NCBI GenBank assembly: GCA_021844645.1
Contig: JAKBTA010000060.1
Span: 1 to 8,403, forward strand
Direction of reading: 5' to 3'
DNA length: 8,403 nt
DNA from: Nitrospirota bacterium
Lineage (GTDB): Bacteria; Nitrospirota_A; Leptospirillia; Leptospirillales; Leptospirillaceae
In this document: positions 1 through 6,318 of the stretch, piece after piece
Numbering within the stretch: the stretch's first letter is position 1
Layout: the number at the start of each line of letters is the position of its first letter
Notes under the pieces: model-generated
What the model saw: the letters and a program-made list of their open reading frames with translations, nothing else
The model's database searches: none
Told to the model about the DNA's origin: nothing
Program-made: the position numbers and the translations under genes

Positions 1-764
1 TTTGGGTTGCACCTGGGGTTGATCGGTATTTTGTCGCTTCCCGGGAATCGCTCAACAGACTGAACGAGTTGGGCGTTCAAGGTGAGAAGGTCTGTGTGTC
101 GGGGATCCCCGTTCACCCCATGTTCCATGGAGAGGCTACGGACAGGATCTTGGATCGATATCCGGAGAATCTATTGAATCTCCTTGTGGTGGGCGGTGGG
201 GCGGGGGTTGCTCCCATTGAAAAACTTCTAGTGGAATTGTCCAAAAGCCTGCATCCCGTCTCTGTCACGGTTGTGACCGGTAGCAACCGTGCCCTTTTTC
301 GACGGCTCTTTTTAAAGAGAGGGGATTTCCCATTTCCTATTGTTGTCAGGGGGTATACGAAAAAGATGAGCCAGTTTATGGAAAAGGCAGATCTTGTCGC
401 GACCAAGCCAGGCGGACTGACTACGGCTGAATGCCTTGCCATGGGTAGGCCAATGCTTCTTTTTGCTCCGATTCCTGGCCAGGAGGAAGACAATAGGGAT
501 GTTCTCGAAGCATGGGGAGTTGCCAGATCCCTTTCGAATCTTCATGAAGCCTCCTCTCTTTTGGAGTCTTTGATAATGGATCGGAAAATCTTCTTTTCCC
601 TGCAGGAAAGGGCAAAGGAGCGCGGGCGCTCGGACGCCTCCAGTATTGTTTGCCAGGAAGTTCTTTGCTCCCTTCATAAAAAAACCAGGAGAAAAGAAGA
701 TGGGAGGTCTCTCTCTGGAAAGATTTCCAAATTTGGACGAATGGCATTTTCAAAATGGTTCTGA
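1..764 (+). CDS. MurG/MGDG-synthase-like GT28 glycosyltransferase (5' end outside window)
   Basis: The reading frame is open from base 3 to a TGA at 762-764, giving 253 visible residues; the gene starts before the window, so the internal TTG at 69 is not its start. The visible part begins inside a stretch typical of monogalactosyl- or glucosyl-diacylglycerol synthases (VDRYFVAS, then GV..KVCVSGIPVHPMF). It continues with the GT28 C-terminal nucleotide-sugar-binding half: a glycine-rich VVGGGAG loop, VVTGSNRALFRRL, a GYTKKMSQFM segment, KPGGLTTAE (usual for the donor-binding loop of this family) and PIPGQEEDN. Enzymes of this family transfer a sugar from a UDP-sugar to a membrane lipid at the cytoplasmic face. 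The tail is basic and poorly conserved. A phosphoesterase of the LpxH type follows 18 bases downstream, which suggests a joint envelope-lipid role. The family call is secure; the exact lipid acceptor and sugar cannot be told. True MurG is less likely because of the diacylglycerol-glycosyltransferase-like motifs. Confidence 0.85.
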   Translation, partial: WVAPGVDRYFVASRESLNRLNELGVQGEKVCVSGIPVHPMFHGEATDRILDRYPENLLNLLVVGGGAGVAPIEKLLVELSKSLHPVSVTVVTGSNRALFRRLFLKRGDFPFPIVVRGYTKKMSQFMEKADLVATKPGGLTTAECLAMGRPMLLFAPIPGQEEDNRDVLEAWGVARSLSNLHEASSLLESLIMDRKIFFSLQERAKERGRSDASSIVCQEVLCSLHKKTRRKEDGRSLSGKISKFGRMAFSKWF

Positions 765-782
765 CTGTATCGGGAGGATCTG

Positions 783-1613
783 ATGGCGCGATATCGATCA
801 ATCTGGATCTCTGATATTCACTTGGGGACGAAGGGGTGCCAGGCCAACAAACTGCTGGACTTCCTTCGATGCACGGATTCGGAGTACCTGTACCTTGTTG
901 GGGACATTATTGATTTTTGGAGTCTCAGGCGAAGCTGGTTCTGGCCAGAAACACACAATACTGTTATTCAGAAGATCCTGCGAAAATCCCGTTCAGGAAC
1001 AAAGGTCTTTTATATTCAGGGGAACCATGATCCCATGGCGGACTGGATGGTCTCGATACTGAACTCTGGACATGCTGGTTTTGGTCCCATCAGCCTCTCC
1101 AGGGAAGCCGTCCATGTTGCCGCGGACGGGAAGATCTTTCTGGTGCTGCACGGGGACCAGTTTGATTCCTGCATGCAATATGCGCCATGGCTTGCCAAAC
1201 TAGGAGATCGGGGGTACTCCCTTCTTTTGGGGGCGAATCGAATTCTTTTTCGCATTGTTCGATTGTTGGGGATCCATTCCAGATGGTCTTTGGCCGGGTA
1301 TGTCAAACGGTCGATGAAAACAGCCGTTTCCTTTATCAGCGACTTTGAGGAAATTGTTGCAAGGTCTGTGAGGAAAAACGAGGCTCATGGAGTGATCTGC
1401 GGACACATCCATCATGCAAGCATCCGTCAGATTGACGGGATTTCTTACATGAATGACGGAGACTGGATGGAGAGCTGCTCAGCTCTTTGCGAGCATGAAG
1501 ACGGACGATTCGAGATTCTCAGATGGGATGAGATGGTTCTGGCAGAGAACTTTGAACATGTTGATGATATTTATCAGGAAGAGTGTTCAGAAACGGAAGT
1601 TTCCAGATTGTGA
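783..1613 (+). CDS. LpxH-like metallophosphoesterase (UDP-2,3-diacylglucosamine diphosphatase family)
   Basis: This 276-residue protein carries all the metal-binding blocks of the calcineurin-like fold in the LpxH arrangement: SDIHLG (Asp11, His13), GDIIDFW (Asp41), GNHD (Asn81, His82), LHGDQFD (His123) and GHIHH (His208, His210). It also has the NDGDWMES block (about 224-231) seen in the COG2908 branch. LpxH cleaves UDP-2,3-diacylglucosamine to lipid X plus UMP at the inner membrane during lipid A synthesis. It is somewhat longer than classical LpxH (about 240 residues), and the GDWxES motif marks a related subgroup whose substrate is less certain, so no symbol is given. The ATG start is preceded by GGGAGG at 772-777, a good Shine-Dalgarno. 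The gene lies 18 bases behind a glycolipid glycosyltransferase gene and is presumably cotranscribed with it. The region between His123 and His208 is rich in hydrophobic and basic residues, compatible with membrane docking as in LpxH (inference). Confidence 0.85.
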   Translation: MARYRSIWISDIHLGTKGCQANKLLDFLRCTDSEYLYLVGDIIDFWSLRRSWFWPETHNTVIQKILRKSRSGTKVFYIQGNHDPMADWMVSILNSGHAGFGPISLSREAVHVAADGKIFLVLHGDQFDSCMQYAPWLAKLGDRGYSLLLGANRILFRIVRLLGIHSRWSLAGYVKRSMKTAVSFISDFEEIVARSVRKNEAHGVICGHIHHASIRQIDGISYMNDGDWMESCSALCEHEDGRFEILRWDEMVLAENFEHVDDIYQEECSETEVSRL

Positions 1614-1650
1614 CCGGATCTCTTGCCAGGAAGGGATTCGGGAGGGGATG

Positions 1651-1680
1651 TCCGGCGGTTTTCACATTGATGCCGCCGGA
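1651..1680. other. Stem-loop between convergent gene ends, no U-tract
   Basis: A perfect 8-bp GC-rich inverted repeat (TCCGGCGG at 1651-1658 and CCGCCGGA at 1673-1680) encloses a 14-base loop in the 90-base gap between the phosphoesterase stop and the stop of the minus-strand exported-protein gene. Neither strand has a run of T after the stem, so it is not a standard intrinsic terminator. It could protect 3' ends or act as a weak bidirectional pause (inference). Confidence 0.45.
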
Positions 1681-1689
1681 ACTCCATGT

Positions 1690-1699
1690 GGGGGGGGGG
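1690..1699. repeat. Homopolymer of ten G
   Basis: An uninterrupted run of ten G lies 4 bases beyond the stop codon of the minus-strand exported-protein gene (1704-1706), so it is C10 just after that stop in the sense direction. Such tracts slip during replication. Here it falls outside the reading frames called on either side, so slippage would not alter those proteins as drawn. Confidence 0.85.
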
Positions 1700-1703
1700 A
1701 CTT

Positions 1704-2375
1704 CTAGGCGGGCTGCCTGACATTGAAGGCAGTGCTTGGCAGGCGTGTCGGCTGGATTTGTCCAGCCGGGCGGGACGATTTCCCTGCGGTCAGTATAGGT
1801 TCTATACGGATCTTCAGCGCTTCCATTCGCTCTATCCGGCTGAGTTTCTTGGCCGGTGAGGAGATCTCGATCCGATCTTCATCCCCGGATGGGGCGATCT
1901 GTCGAAGCTTGTCACCGGAGATGCTGACACACTCCCCCGGGGAGAGCTTTGTCACATCGGGCGAGAGCTGTTTTTCCATGATGACCATAACGCCCTGTTC
2001 AGGATGATAGACGACCGATGGGTCCACCACGACATCAACCATTTTCCCTTCCGAGGAGTGAATGCATCCGGGGTGATTGGCCAGTCCGTCCTGGGAAGAT
2101 CGTATCTCCATGTTTGTGATGCCGGATTTTCCGGTTTTCATCTCAACAATCACTCCGGTAATATTTTCAGGGCTGTTTTTGGACAGGGCATATTCCGTGT
2201 GGCCCGCGGCACGCTGTTCCGCCGCTTCCGCGGACTGTGCGTTATTTCCTTCCCAGAGGATGGAAAGAAAGACCGCACCGGCAAGGATCGTCCTGAAAAA
2301 TCCTGTATCTGAAGCATATTGGCCAAAACTGGCTTGATTGGATTGTCTCTTCATATTTGATCTGTCGTTTTTCAT
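1704..2375 (-). CDS. Exported protein of unknown function, candidate sigma-54 target
   Basis: This is a 223-residue frame with ATG at 2375-2373, preceded by GAGG five bases upstream, and a TAG stop. I do not recognise the family. The N-terminus looks like a signal peptide: a polar stretch with several basic residues, a hydrophobic core at about 29-41 (TILAGAVFLSILW), then NNAQSAEAA with plausible cleavage after Ala46 or Ala49. An internal start at Met8 is possible. The mature part from about 70 to 155 alternates short beta-like stretches (NITGVIVEM, VDVVVDPSVVYH, GVMVIMEKQL) and ends LSPGECVSISG, a pattern reminiscent of a small OB-like beta-barrel (weak inference). Cys104 and Cys149 are the only cysteines in the predicted mature part and could form a disulfide. 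The C-terminal region is charged then Pro/Arg/Gln-rich and looks disordered. The gene is divergent from a sigma-54 activator gene and has a -24/-12 promoter upstream. The start, signal peptide and upstream signals argue for a real gene; there is no functional call. Confidence 0.7.
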   Translation of the reverse strand: MKNDRSNMKRQSNQASFGQYASDTGFFRTILAGAVFLSILWEGNNAQSAEAAEQRAAGHTEYALSKNSPENITGVIVEMKTGKSGITNMEIRSSQDGLANHPGCIHSSEGKMVDVVVDPSVVYHPEQGVMVIMEKQLSPDVTKLSPGECVSISGDKLRQIAPSGDEDRIEISSPAKKLSRIERMEALKIRIEPILTAGKSSRPAGQIQPTRLPSTAFNVRQPA

Positions 2376-2442
2376 CTCAGCCTCGTTTGTCCTGATGGTT
2401 CATAAGGAGCAGACTCCCAGTCATCGTTTCATCTCATGTAAA

Positions 2443-2457
2443 GCAACATCCATGCCA
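2443..2457 (-). promoter_or_regulatory. Sigma-54 (-24/-12) promoter
   Basis: The minus strand reads TGGCATGGATGTTGC followed by TTT. This matches the sigma-54 consensus TGGCAYG-N4-TTGCW at every defined position, with the required GG-N10-GC spacing. The -24 GG is at 2456-2455 and the -12 GC at 2444-2443, which places transcription start near 2431, about 56 bases before the ATG of the exported-protein gene. A sigma-54 activator gene lies directly divergent from it. Confidence 0.8.
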
Positions 2458-2497
2458 TTTTTTAAATAGGATATTTTTTAAGGACTTACCTTTTTTA

Positions 2498-2526
2498 ATG
2501 ATACTCGATAGTTACATTAATGTAAA
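2498..2526 (-). promoter_or_regulatory. Sigma-70-like promoter overlapping the palindrome
   Basis: On the minus strand TTTACA (2526-2521) and TATCAT (2503-2498) are separated by exactly 17 bases. Each hexamer matches the consensus at 5 of 6 positions. Transcription would start near 2491, leaving about 115 bases of leader before the exported-protein gene. The -35 element lies inside the 14-bp palindrome, so a protein bound there would be expected to block it. The surrounding DNA is AT-rich, which raises the chance of a fortuitous match. Confidence 0.5.
2512..2525. promoter_or_regulatory. Perfect 14-bp palindrome, candidate activator binding site
   Basis: TTACATTAATGTAA is identical to its reverse complement. 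Its centre lies about 88 bases upstream of the predicted sigma-54 start point, within the usual range for upstream activator sequences. The adjacent divergent gene encodes a Fis-type HTH activator, the natural candidate to bind it. A half-site copy, ATGTAAA, recurs at 2436-2442 next to the -12 element. Confidence 0.55.
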
Positions 2527-2530
2527 CATG

Positions 2531-2559
2531 TCAACAAATCGAGGATCCATCGATATAGA
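2531..2559 (+). promoter_or_regulatory. Weak sigma-70-like promoter for the sigma-54 activator gene
   Basis: TCAACA (2531-2536) and TATAGA (2554-2559) have 17-base spacing, each with 4 of 6 consensus matches. The palindrome ends five bases before the -35 element, so binding there could affect this promoter and give autoregulation (inference). No better plus-strand promoter was found in the gap. Confidence 0.3.
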
Positions 2560-2765
2560 TGAAAAATTATTCAATCGATAGAGTCAGATCCCTTCCAAGG
2601 AAAGAATGATGTCGGATCGTTCCATTTTCTGATATTGCACGGAGACAAAGTCTCAAGCCACCTTTTGCCGTCTTTTTTCTTCTGTGAGGACAGAATAAGA
2701 TCCGGCAAATCGTTCCCCCAATTGGGACTCTTGTTTGTTTTGGATAATCAGGAAAAGGAAAAGAA

Positions 2766-3710
2766 GTGAATGTCGAAAGTGGTTTTCTGAGAATGTTCTT
2801 AAAGACCAGATCTCCGGTTTTTTCCCGAGTTATTGAGCAGATGCGTCTTCTGGCTCCGCATGACATACCGGTCGTGGTTGAGGGAGAGACGGGAACAGGA
2901 AAGGAGCTTTTTGTTCAGTGCCTTCATGAGCTTTCTCCCAGGAATCGCGGGAATCTGGTTCCCGTGAATATGGGAGGAATCCCCCAGGGGCTTTTTGAAG
3001 AAATTTTTTTTGGCCATGTCCGTGGAGCCTTTACGGGCGCTGATATGGCCAAGGAAGGCCTGTTTGCGGCCGCCAATGGCGGAACCCTTTTCCTCGACGA
3101 GTTTAATGCAATGCTTCCCGAGCATCAGCCAAAACTTCTTCGTGTTCTTGAAACGTCAACCTATCTTTCTGTGGGTGGTCTTGAAACGAAGAAGACATCC
3201 GCCAGAGTTGTTGTTGCGAGCAATGATTCCCTGAGTGATTTGAAGGAGGCCGGGGATTTGAGGGAGGATCTGTTTTTTCGGCTTTCGACGTTCAGGGTGA
3301 TCCTTCCTCCATTGAGAGAGCGCCGGGAGGATATTGTTCCCCTGTTTCAATATTTTCTGGCTCAATATTCCGATCGGTTCAAAAAGTCTCCCCCTTCTTA
3401 TTCCAGAACTCTCCTTGACCGTATTGAGTCCCATGAATGGAAAGGGAATATTCGTGAGCTTTCCAGAAAAACCGAGCGTGCAGCCCTTTTTTGTGGCGCT
3501 GGACCTATTGAATGGCACCATTTTGGTGTCTCGGCAGAGGAAGAGGATGTTTTTCCGCTTTTTGGCGTTGCGCTTGAAGGGTTTGAGCGGGGGTACATTC
3601 AGGATGCGATCAGGAAGTCCGGTGGCAATGTCCGGTTGGGAAGCGAGTTGACTGGTCTTTCAAGTACCACTTACAAGCGGAAAGTTCGACAGCATTCCCC
3701 GGGGAAGTAG
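2766..3710 (+). CDS. Sigma-54-dependent activator, AAA+ domain plus Fis-type HTH, no sensory domain
   Basis: This 314-residue bacterial enhancer-binding protein starts at GTG; an in-frame TAA at 2745 rules out a longer product, and AAGGA-type purine runs (2751-2760) supply the ribosome binding site. The AAA+ core shows Walker A GETGTGKE (40-47), the sigma-54-contacting loop GAFTGA (87-92), Walker B GGTLFLDE (105-112), sensor I Asn153, arginine-finger candidates Arg166 and Arg172 (REDLFFRL), PLRERREDI (182-190) and sensor II GNIREL (227-232). A Fis-like HTH occupies about 274-308 (GGNVRLGSELTGLSSTTYKRK). It hydrolyses ATP to remodel the sigma-54 closed complex. Only about 15 residues precede the AAA+ domain, so there is no receiver, GAF or PAS domain; PspF (about 325 residues) has the same architecture and is controlled by a partner protein in trans. 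The family's usual GHE before GAFTGA is GHV here (Val85). The likely target is the divergent exported-protein gene. Confidence 0.93.
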   Translation: MNVESGFLRMFLKTRSPVFSRVIEQMRLLAPHDIPVVVEGETGTGKELFVQCLHELSPRNRGNLVPVNMGGIPQGLFEEIFFGHVRGAFTGADMAKEGLFAAANGGTLFLDEFNAMLPEHQPKLLRVLETSTYLSVGGLETKKTSARVVVASNDSLSDLKEAGDLREDLFFRLSTFRVILPPLRERREDIVPLFQYFLAQYSDRFKKSPPSYSRTLLDRIESHEWKGNIRELSRKTERAALFCGAGPIEWHHFGVSAEEEDVFPLFGVALEGFERGYIQDAIRKSGGNVRLGSELTGLSSTTYKRKVRQHSPGK

Positions 3711-3766
3711 CTTTGTTTCGGCTGGTATGGAGCCATCAAAATGCTGCGAATAACATGGCGGCTTCC

Positions 3767-3795
3767 TTGATTATTTTGGCAAAATTCCCTATCTT
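3767..3795 (+). promoter_or_regulatory. Candidate sigma-70 promoter of ppsA
   Basis: TTGATT (3767-3772) and TATCTT (3790-3795) are separated by 17 bases, each with 4 of 6 consensus matches. Transcription would start near 3802, giving a leader of about 76 bases. No clear terminator separates the activator gene from this point, so some read-through into ppsA is possible. Confidence 0.45.
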
Positions 3796-3877
3796 TGAGA
3801 GTGTGTGTGCAGGATTTTTGGTGAACTCGTACGAAGGGCCGGGGTGATTTTTTTGCTCGGCAAGGGAGATATGGCGC

Positions 3878-6286
3878 ATGAAATACATTAAGTTTTTTAA
3901 TGAGATAAGACTGACAGATCTTCCATCGGTTGGTGGCAAAAATGCCTCTTTGGGAGAAGCCTATCAGGAACTGGTGCCCGCAGGCGTCAAGGTTCCGAAC
4001 GGGTTTGCCATTACGGCAGATGCCTACTGGCATATTCTGGAAGCTGCCGGAATCCTTGCCAAGCTCAAGGAGACACTGACCGGACTTGACCGGGACAATA
4101 TGGATGATCTCGCCCGCCGTGGAAAGAAGGCCCGCGATCTGATCCTTGGAGCCGTCATTCCCGAAGACCTTTGGTCGGAGATTGTTCTCGCCTATGAAAA
4201 GCTGGCCAAGGAATATGGGGAAAATCCCGATGTCGCGGTTCGAAGCTCGGCGACAGCGGAGGATCTTCCCACCGCTTCCTTTGCCGGACAGCAGGATACC
4301 TACCTGAATATCCGGGGTCTTCAGCAGCTTCGGGAAGCTTGTCTCAAGTGTTTTGCCTCCCTTTTTACCGACAGGGCGATTTCTTATCGCGTGGACAAGG
4401 GCTTTACCCATTTTGATGTGGGCCTTTCCATTTGTGTGATGAAAATGGTTCGTTCAGACAAGGCTTCATCCGGCGTCATGTTTTCCATCGATACCGAGAC
4501 AGGTTTCCGGGATGTTGTCTTTATCACAGGGGCCTACGGACTCGGTGAGAATGTTGTCCAGGGAAATGTGGATCCCGATGAGTTTTATGTTTTCAAGGAA
4601 ACCTTCAAGCAGGGGAAAAAGGCAATCATTCGGAAGAACCTTGGCCAGAAGCAGTTCCGCATGGTTTATTCCGAAGGTGTTACGAAGGATACGGTTCATA
4701 ACGAGAGGGTTTCGGGAGAGGATGCCCGAAAATTCTGTCTGACGAACGAAGAGATCCTGGTCCTTGCCGACTATGCGGTCAAGGTTGAGGATCACTACTC
4801 TAAGCATGCTGGCGAACATCGTCCGATGGATATGGAATGGGCGAAGGACGGTGTGTCAGGTGAGATATTTCTTGTCCAGGCAAGACCTGAGACAGTTGAG
4901 TCCCAGAAGAAAAAAGGAGATTACCTCGAGGCCTTCACCCTTGATGAGAAGAGCAAGGTCCTGGTTCGAGGAAAGTCCGTTGGACAGCGCATCGCTGCCG
5001 GCAAGGTTCATGTCATCCGCGATCTTGCCCAGATCAGGGATTTCAAGCCTGGAGAGGTTTTGGTTGCAGAAACGACGACTCCGGACTGGGAGCCGGTCAT
5101 GAAAACGGCTGCGGCCATCATCACCAACCGCGGTGGCAGGACTTGCCATGCCGCAATCGTTAGCCGGGAGCTTGGCATCCCCGCTGTTGTCGGTGCAGAG
5201 GGGGCGACCGATCATCTGGAAAGTGGCCAGGAGGTCACTGTCTCTTGCGCCCAGGGTGATACGGGAATGGTTCTCGAGGGGATATTGAAGTTTCATGTCG
5301 ACAGGACAAAGCTCGATAATCTGGAGCGCCCGAAAACGAAGATCATGATGAATCTTGGTGATCCGGACCAGGCTTTCGGACATTCCTTTATTCCGAATGA
5401 TGGTGTCGGTCTCGCCAGAATGGAATTTATCGTCAACGGTTTCATCAAGATTCACCCCATGGCTCTGGTCCATCCTGAAAAGGTTACGGATCAGAAGGTG
5501 ATCGCCCAAATTGACAGTCTGACTCTCGGATATCCTGACAAGAAAGAATATTTTGTAGAAAAGCTGGCGTTTGGAATCGGAACCATTGGCGCAGCATTTT
5601 ATCCGAAACCGGTCACTGTCCGGATGAGCGATTTCAAGTCGAATGAATATGCAAGCCTGATTGGGGGAACCTACTTTGAGCCTCATGAAGAAAATCCGAT
5701 GCTGGGTTTTCGTGGCGCTTCACGCTATGTGAGCCCGCGCTATCGTGAAGGTTTTGCACTCGAATGTCAGGCCATCAAAAGGGTTCGAAATGAAATGGGA
5801 CTTACCAATGTCCGGATCATGATCCCGTTTTGCCGTACCGTCAAGGAAGCCGAGGGGGTCATTGAAGTTCTTCGGGAAAATGGCCTTGTACGGGGAGAAA
5901 ATGGTCTCGAGGTTTATGTCATGTGCGAAATCCCCAATAACATCATTCAGATCGATGCTTTTGCAAAGCATTTTGACGGATTCTCCATCGGATCGAATGA
6001 TCTGACTCAGTTGACGCTGGGTGTGGACCGGGATTCTGAAATCCTGGCAGAGTCCTTTGACGAGAGGGATCCTGGTGTTTTGGAGCTGATTCGCCTCGCT
6101 GTTGAGGGAACCAAACGGAACAAGGTCCACTCCGGAATCTGCGGACAGGCACCAAGTGATTATCCTGAGGTAGCGGAAGCCCTGGTTCGCATGGGAATTG
6201 AGTCGATGTCACTCAATCCGGACACTGTGATCAAAACGACCCTCAAGATTCTTGAAGTTGAAAAATCCATGCGCGAGAAAAAATAG
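3878..6286 (+). CDS. ppsA: Phosphoenolpyruvate synthase
   Basis: This 802-residue protein converts pyruvate, ATP and water to phosphoenolpyruvate, AMP and phosphate in the cytoplasm, feeding gluconeogenesis. The length fits the family (E. coli PpsA is 792). The N-terminal ATP-grasp domain shows VGGKNASLGE (18-27) and RSSATAEDLP (122-131). The swivelling domain has GGRTCHAAIVSRELGIPAVVG with the phosphorylated His424. The C-terminal TIM barrel has MSDFKSNEY (about 583-591), MLGFRGASRY, IGSNDLTQL (704-712) and the catalytic Cys755 in GICGQ. His424 and Cys755 correspond to His421 and Cys751 of the E. coli enzyme. Absence of a PPDK-type long insertion and the overall match to PpsA argue against pyruvate phosphate dikinase. 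The ATG is nine bases behind AAGGGAG (3862-3868); an ATG at 3871 is out of frame and opens only six codons. The gene appears monocistronic, with its own promoter and a strong terminator. In an autotroph it would draw fixed pyruvate into sugar synthesis (inference). Confidence 0.97.
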   Translation: MKYIKFFNEIRLTDLPSVGGKNASLGEAYQELVPAGVKVPNGFAITADAYWHILEAAGILAKLKETLTGLDRDNMDDLARRGKKARDLILGAVIPEDLWSEIVLAYEKLAKEYGENPDVAVRSSATAEDLPTASFAGQQDTYLNIRGLQQLREACLKCFASLFTDRAISYRVDKGFTHFDVGLSICVMKMVRSDKASSGVMFSIDTETGFRDVVFITGAYGLGENVVQGNVDPDEFYVFKETFKQGKKAIIRKNLGQKQFRMVYSEGVTKDTVHNERVSGEDARKFCLTNEEILVLADYAVKVEDHYSKHAGEHRPMDMEWAKDGVSGEIFLVQARPETVESQKKKGDYLEAFTLDEKSKVLVRGKSVGQRIAAGKVHVIRDLAQIRDFKPGEVLVAETTTPDWEPVMKTAAAIITNRGGRTCHAAIVSRELGIPAVVGAEGATDHLESGQEVTVSCAQGDTGMVLEGILKFHVDRTKLDNLERPKTKIMMNLGDPDQAFGHSFIPNDGVGLARMEFIVNGFIKIHPMALVHPEKVTDQKVIAQIDSLTLGYPDKKEYFVEKLAFGIGTIGAAFYPKPVTVRMSDFKSNEYASLIGGTYFEPHEENPMLGFRGASRYVSPRYREGFALECQAIKRVRNEMGLTNVRIMIPFCRTVKEAEGVIEVLRENGLVRGENGLEVYVMCEIPNNIIQIDAFAKHFDGFSIGSNDLTQLTLGVDRDSEILAESFDERDPGVLELIRLAVEGTKRNKVHSGICGQAPSDYPEVAEALVRMGIESMSLNPDTVIKTTLKILEVEKSMREKK

Positions 6287-6318
6287 GCAACTATTGATTG
6301 TGATAGGGCCATGATGGG

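Larger units (their letters stand above)
2376..2765. other. 390-base divergent regulatory intergenic region
   Basis: This gap separates the minus-strand exported-protein gene from the plus-strand sigma-54 activator gene. From left to right it holds a -24/-12 promoter (minus strand), an AT-rich stretch with three T6 tracts (2458-2463, 2474-2479, 2491-2496), a sigma-70-like promoter (minus), a 14-bp palindrome and a weak sigma-70-like promoter (plus). Between about 2560 and 2765 I see only a small inverted repeat, GAGAC-AAA-GTCTC (2642-2654), and the activator's ribosome binding site. No convincing small gene or RNA is visible there, although a transcript starting near 2566 would have a leader of roughly 200 bases. 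Confidence 0.7.

Noticed and set aside
1749..1768. Hairpin with an 8-bp stem and TTTG loop (CGGCTGGA and TCCAGCCG)
   Set aside because: It falls inside the C-terminal coding part of the exported-protein gene with no T run on either strand; a coding coincidence is the simpler reading.
2521..2536. TGT-N10-ACA, the form of a NifA upstream activator site
   Set aside because: Only six defined bases in AT-rich DNA; the activator has no NifA GAF domain and no nitrogen fixation gene is in the window. The match is probably chance.
3695..3706. Perfect palindrome TTCCCCGGGGAA at the end of the activator gene, considered as a terminator stem
   Set aside because: It lies in the last coding codons, has no room for a loop beyond a four-base stem and is not followed by a T run.
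3871..3891. Six-codon open frame overlapping the ppsA start, considered as a leader peptide
   Set aside because: Its ATG is only two bases from the Shine-Dalgarno, too close for efficient initiation, and no attenuator structure is visible.
3671..4411. Minus-strand open frame of 246 codons across the 3' end of the activator gene and the 5' part of ppsA
   Set aside because: It spans the end of one real gene, a promoter region and the start of another on the opposite strand. No ribosome binding site or domain supports it.
4856..5686. Minus-strand open frame of 276 codons inside ppsA
   Set aside because: Antisense to the catalytic regions of PEP synthase, with a protein-unlike composition and no motif.
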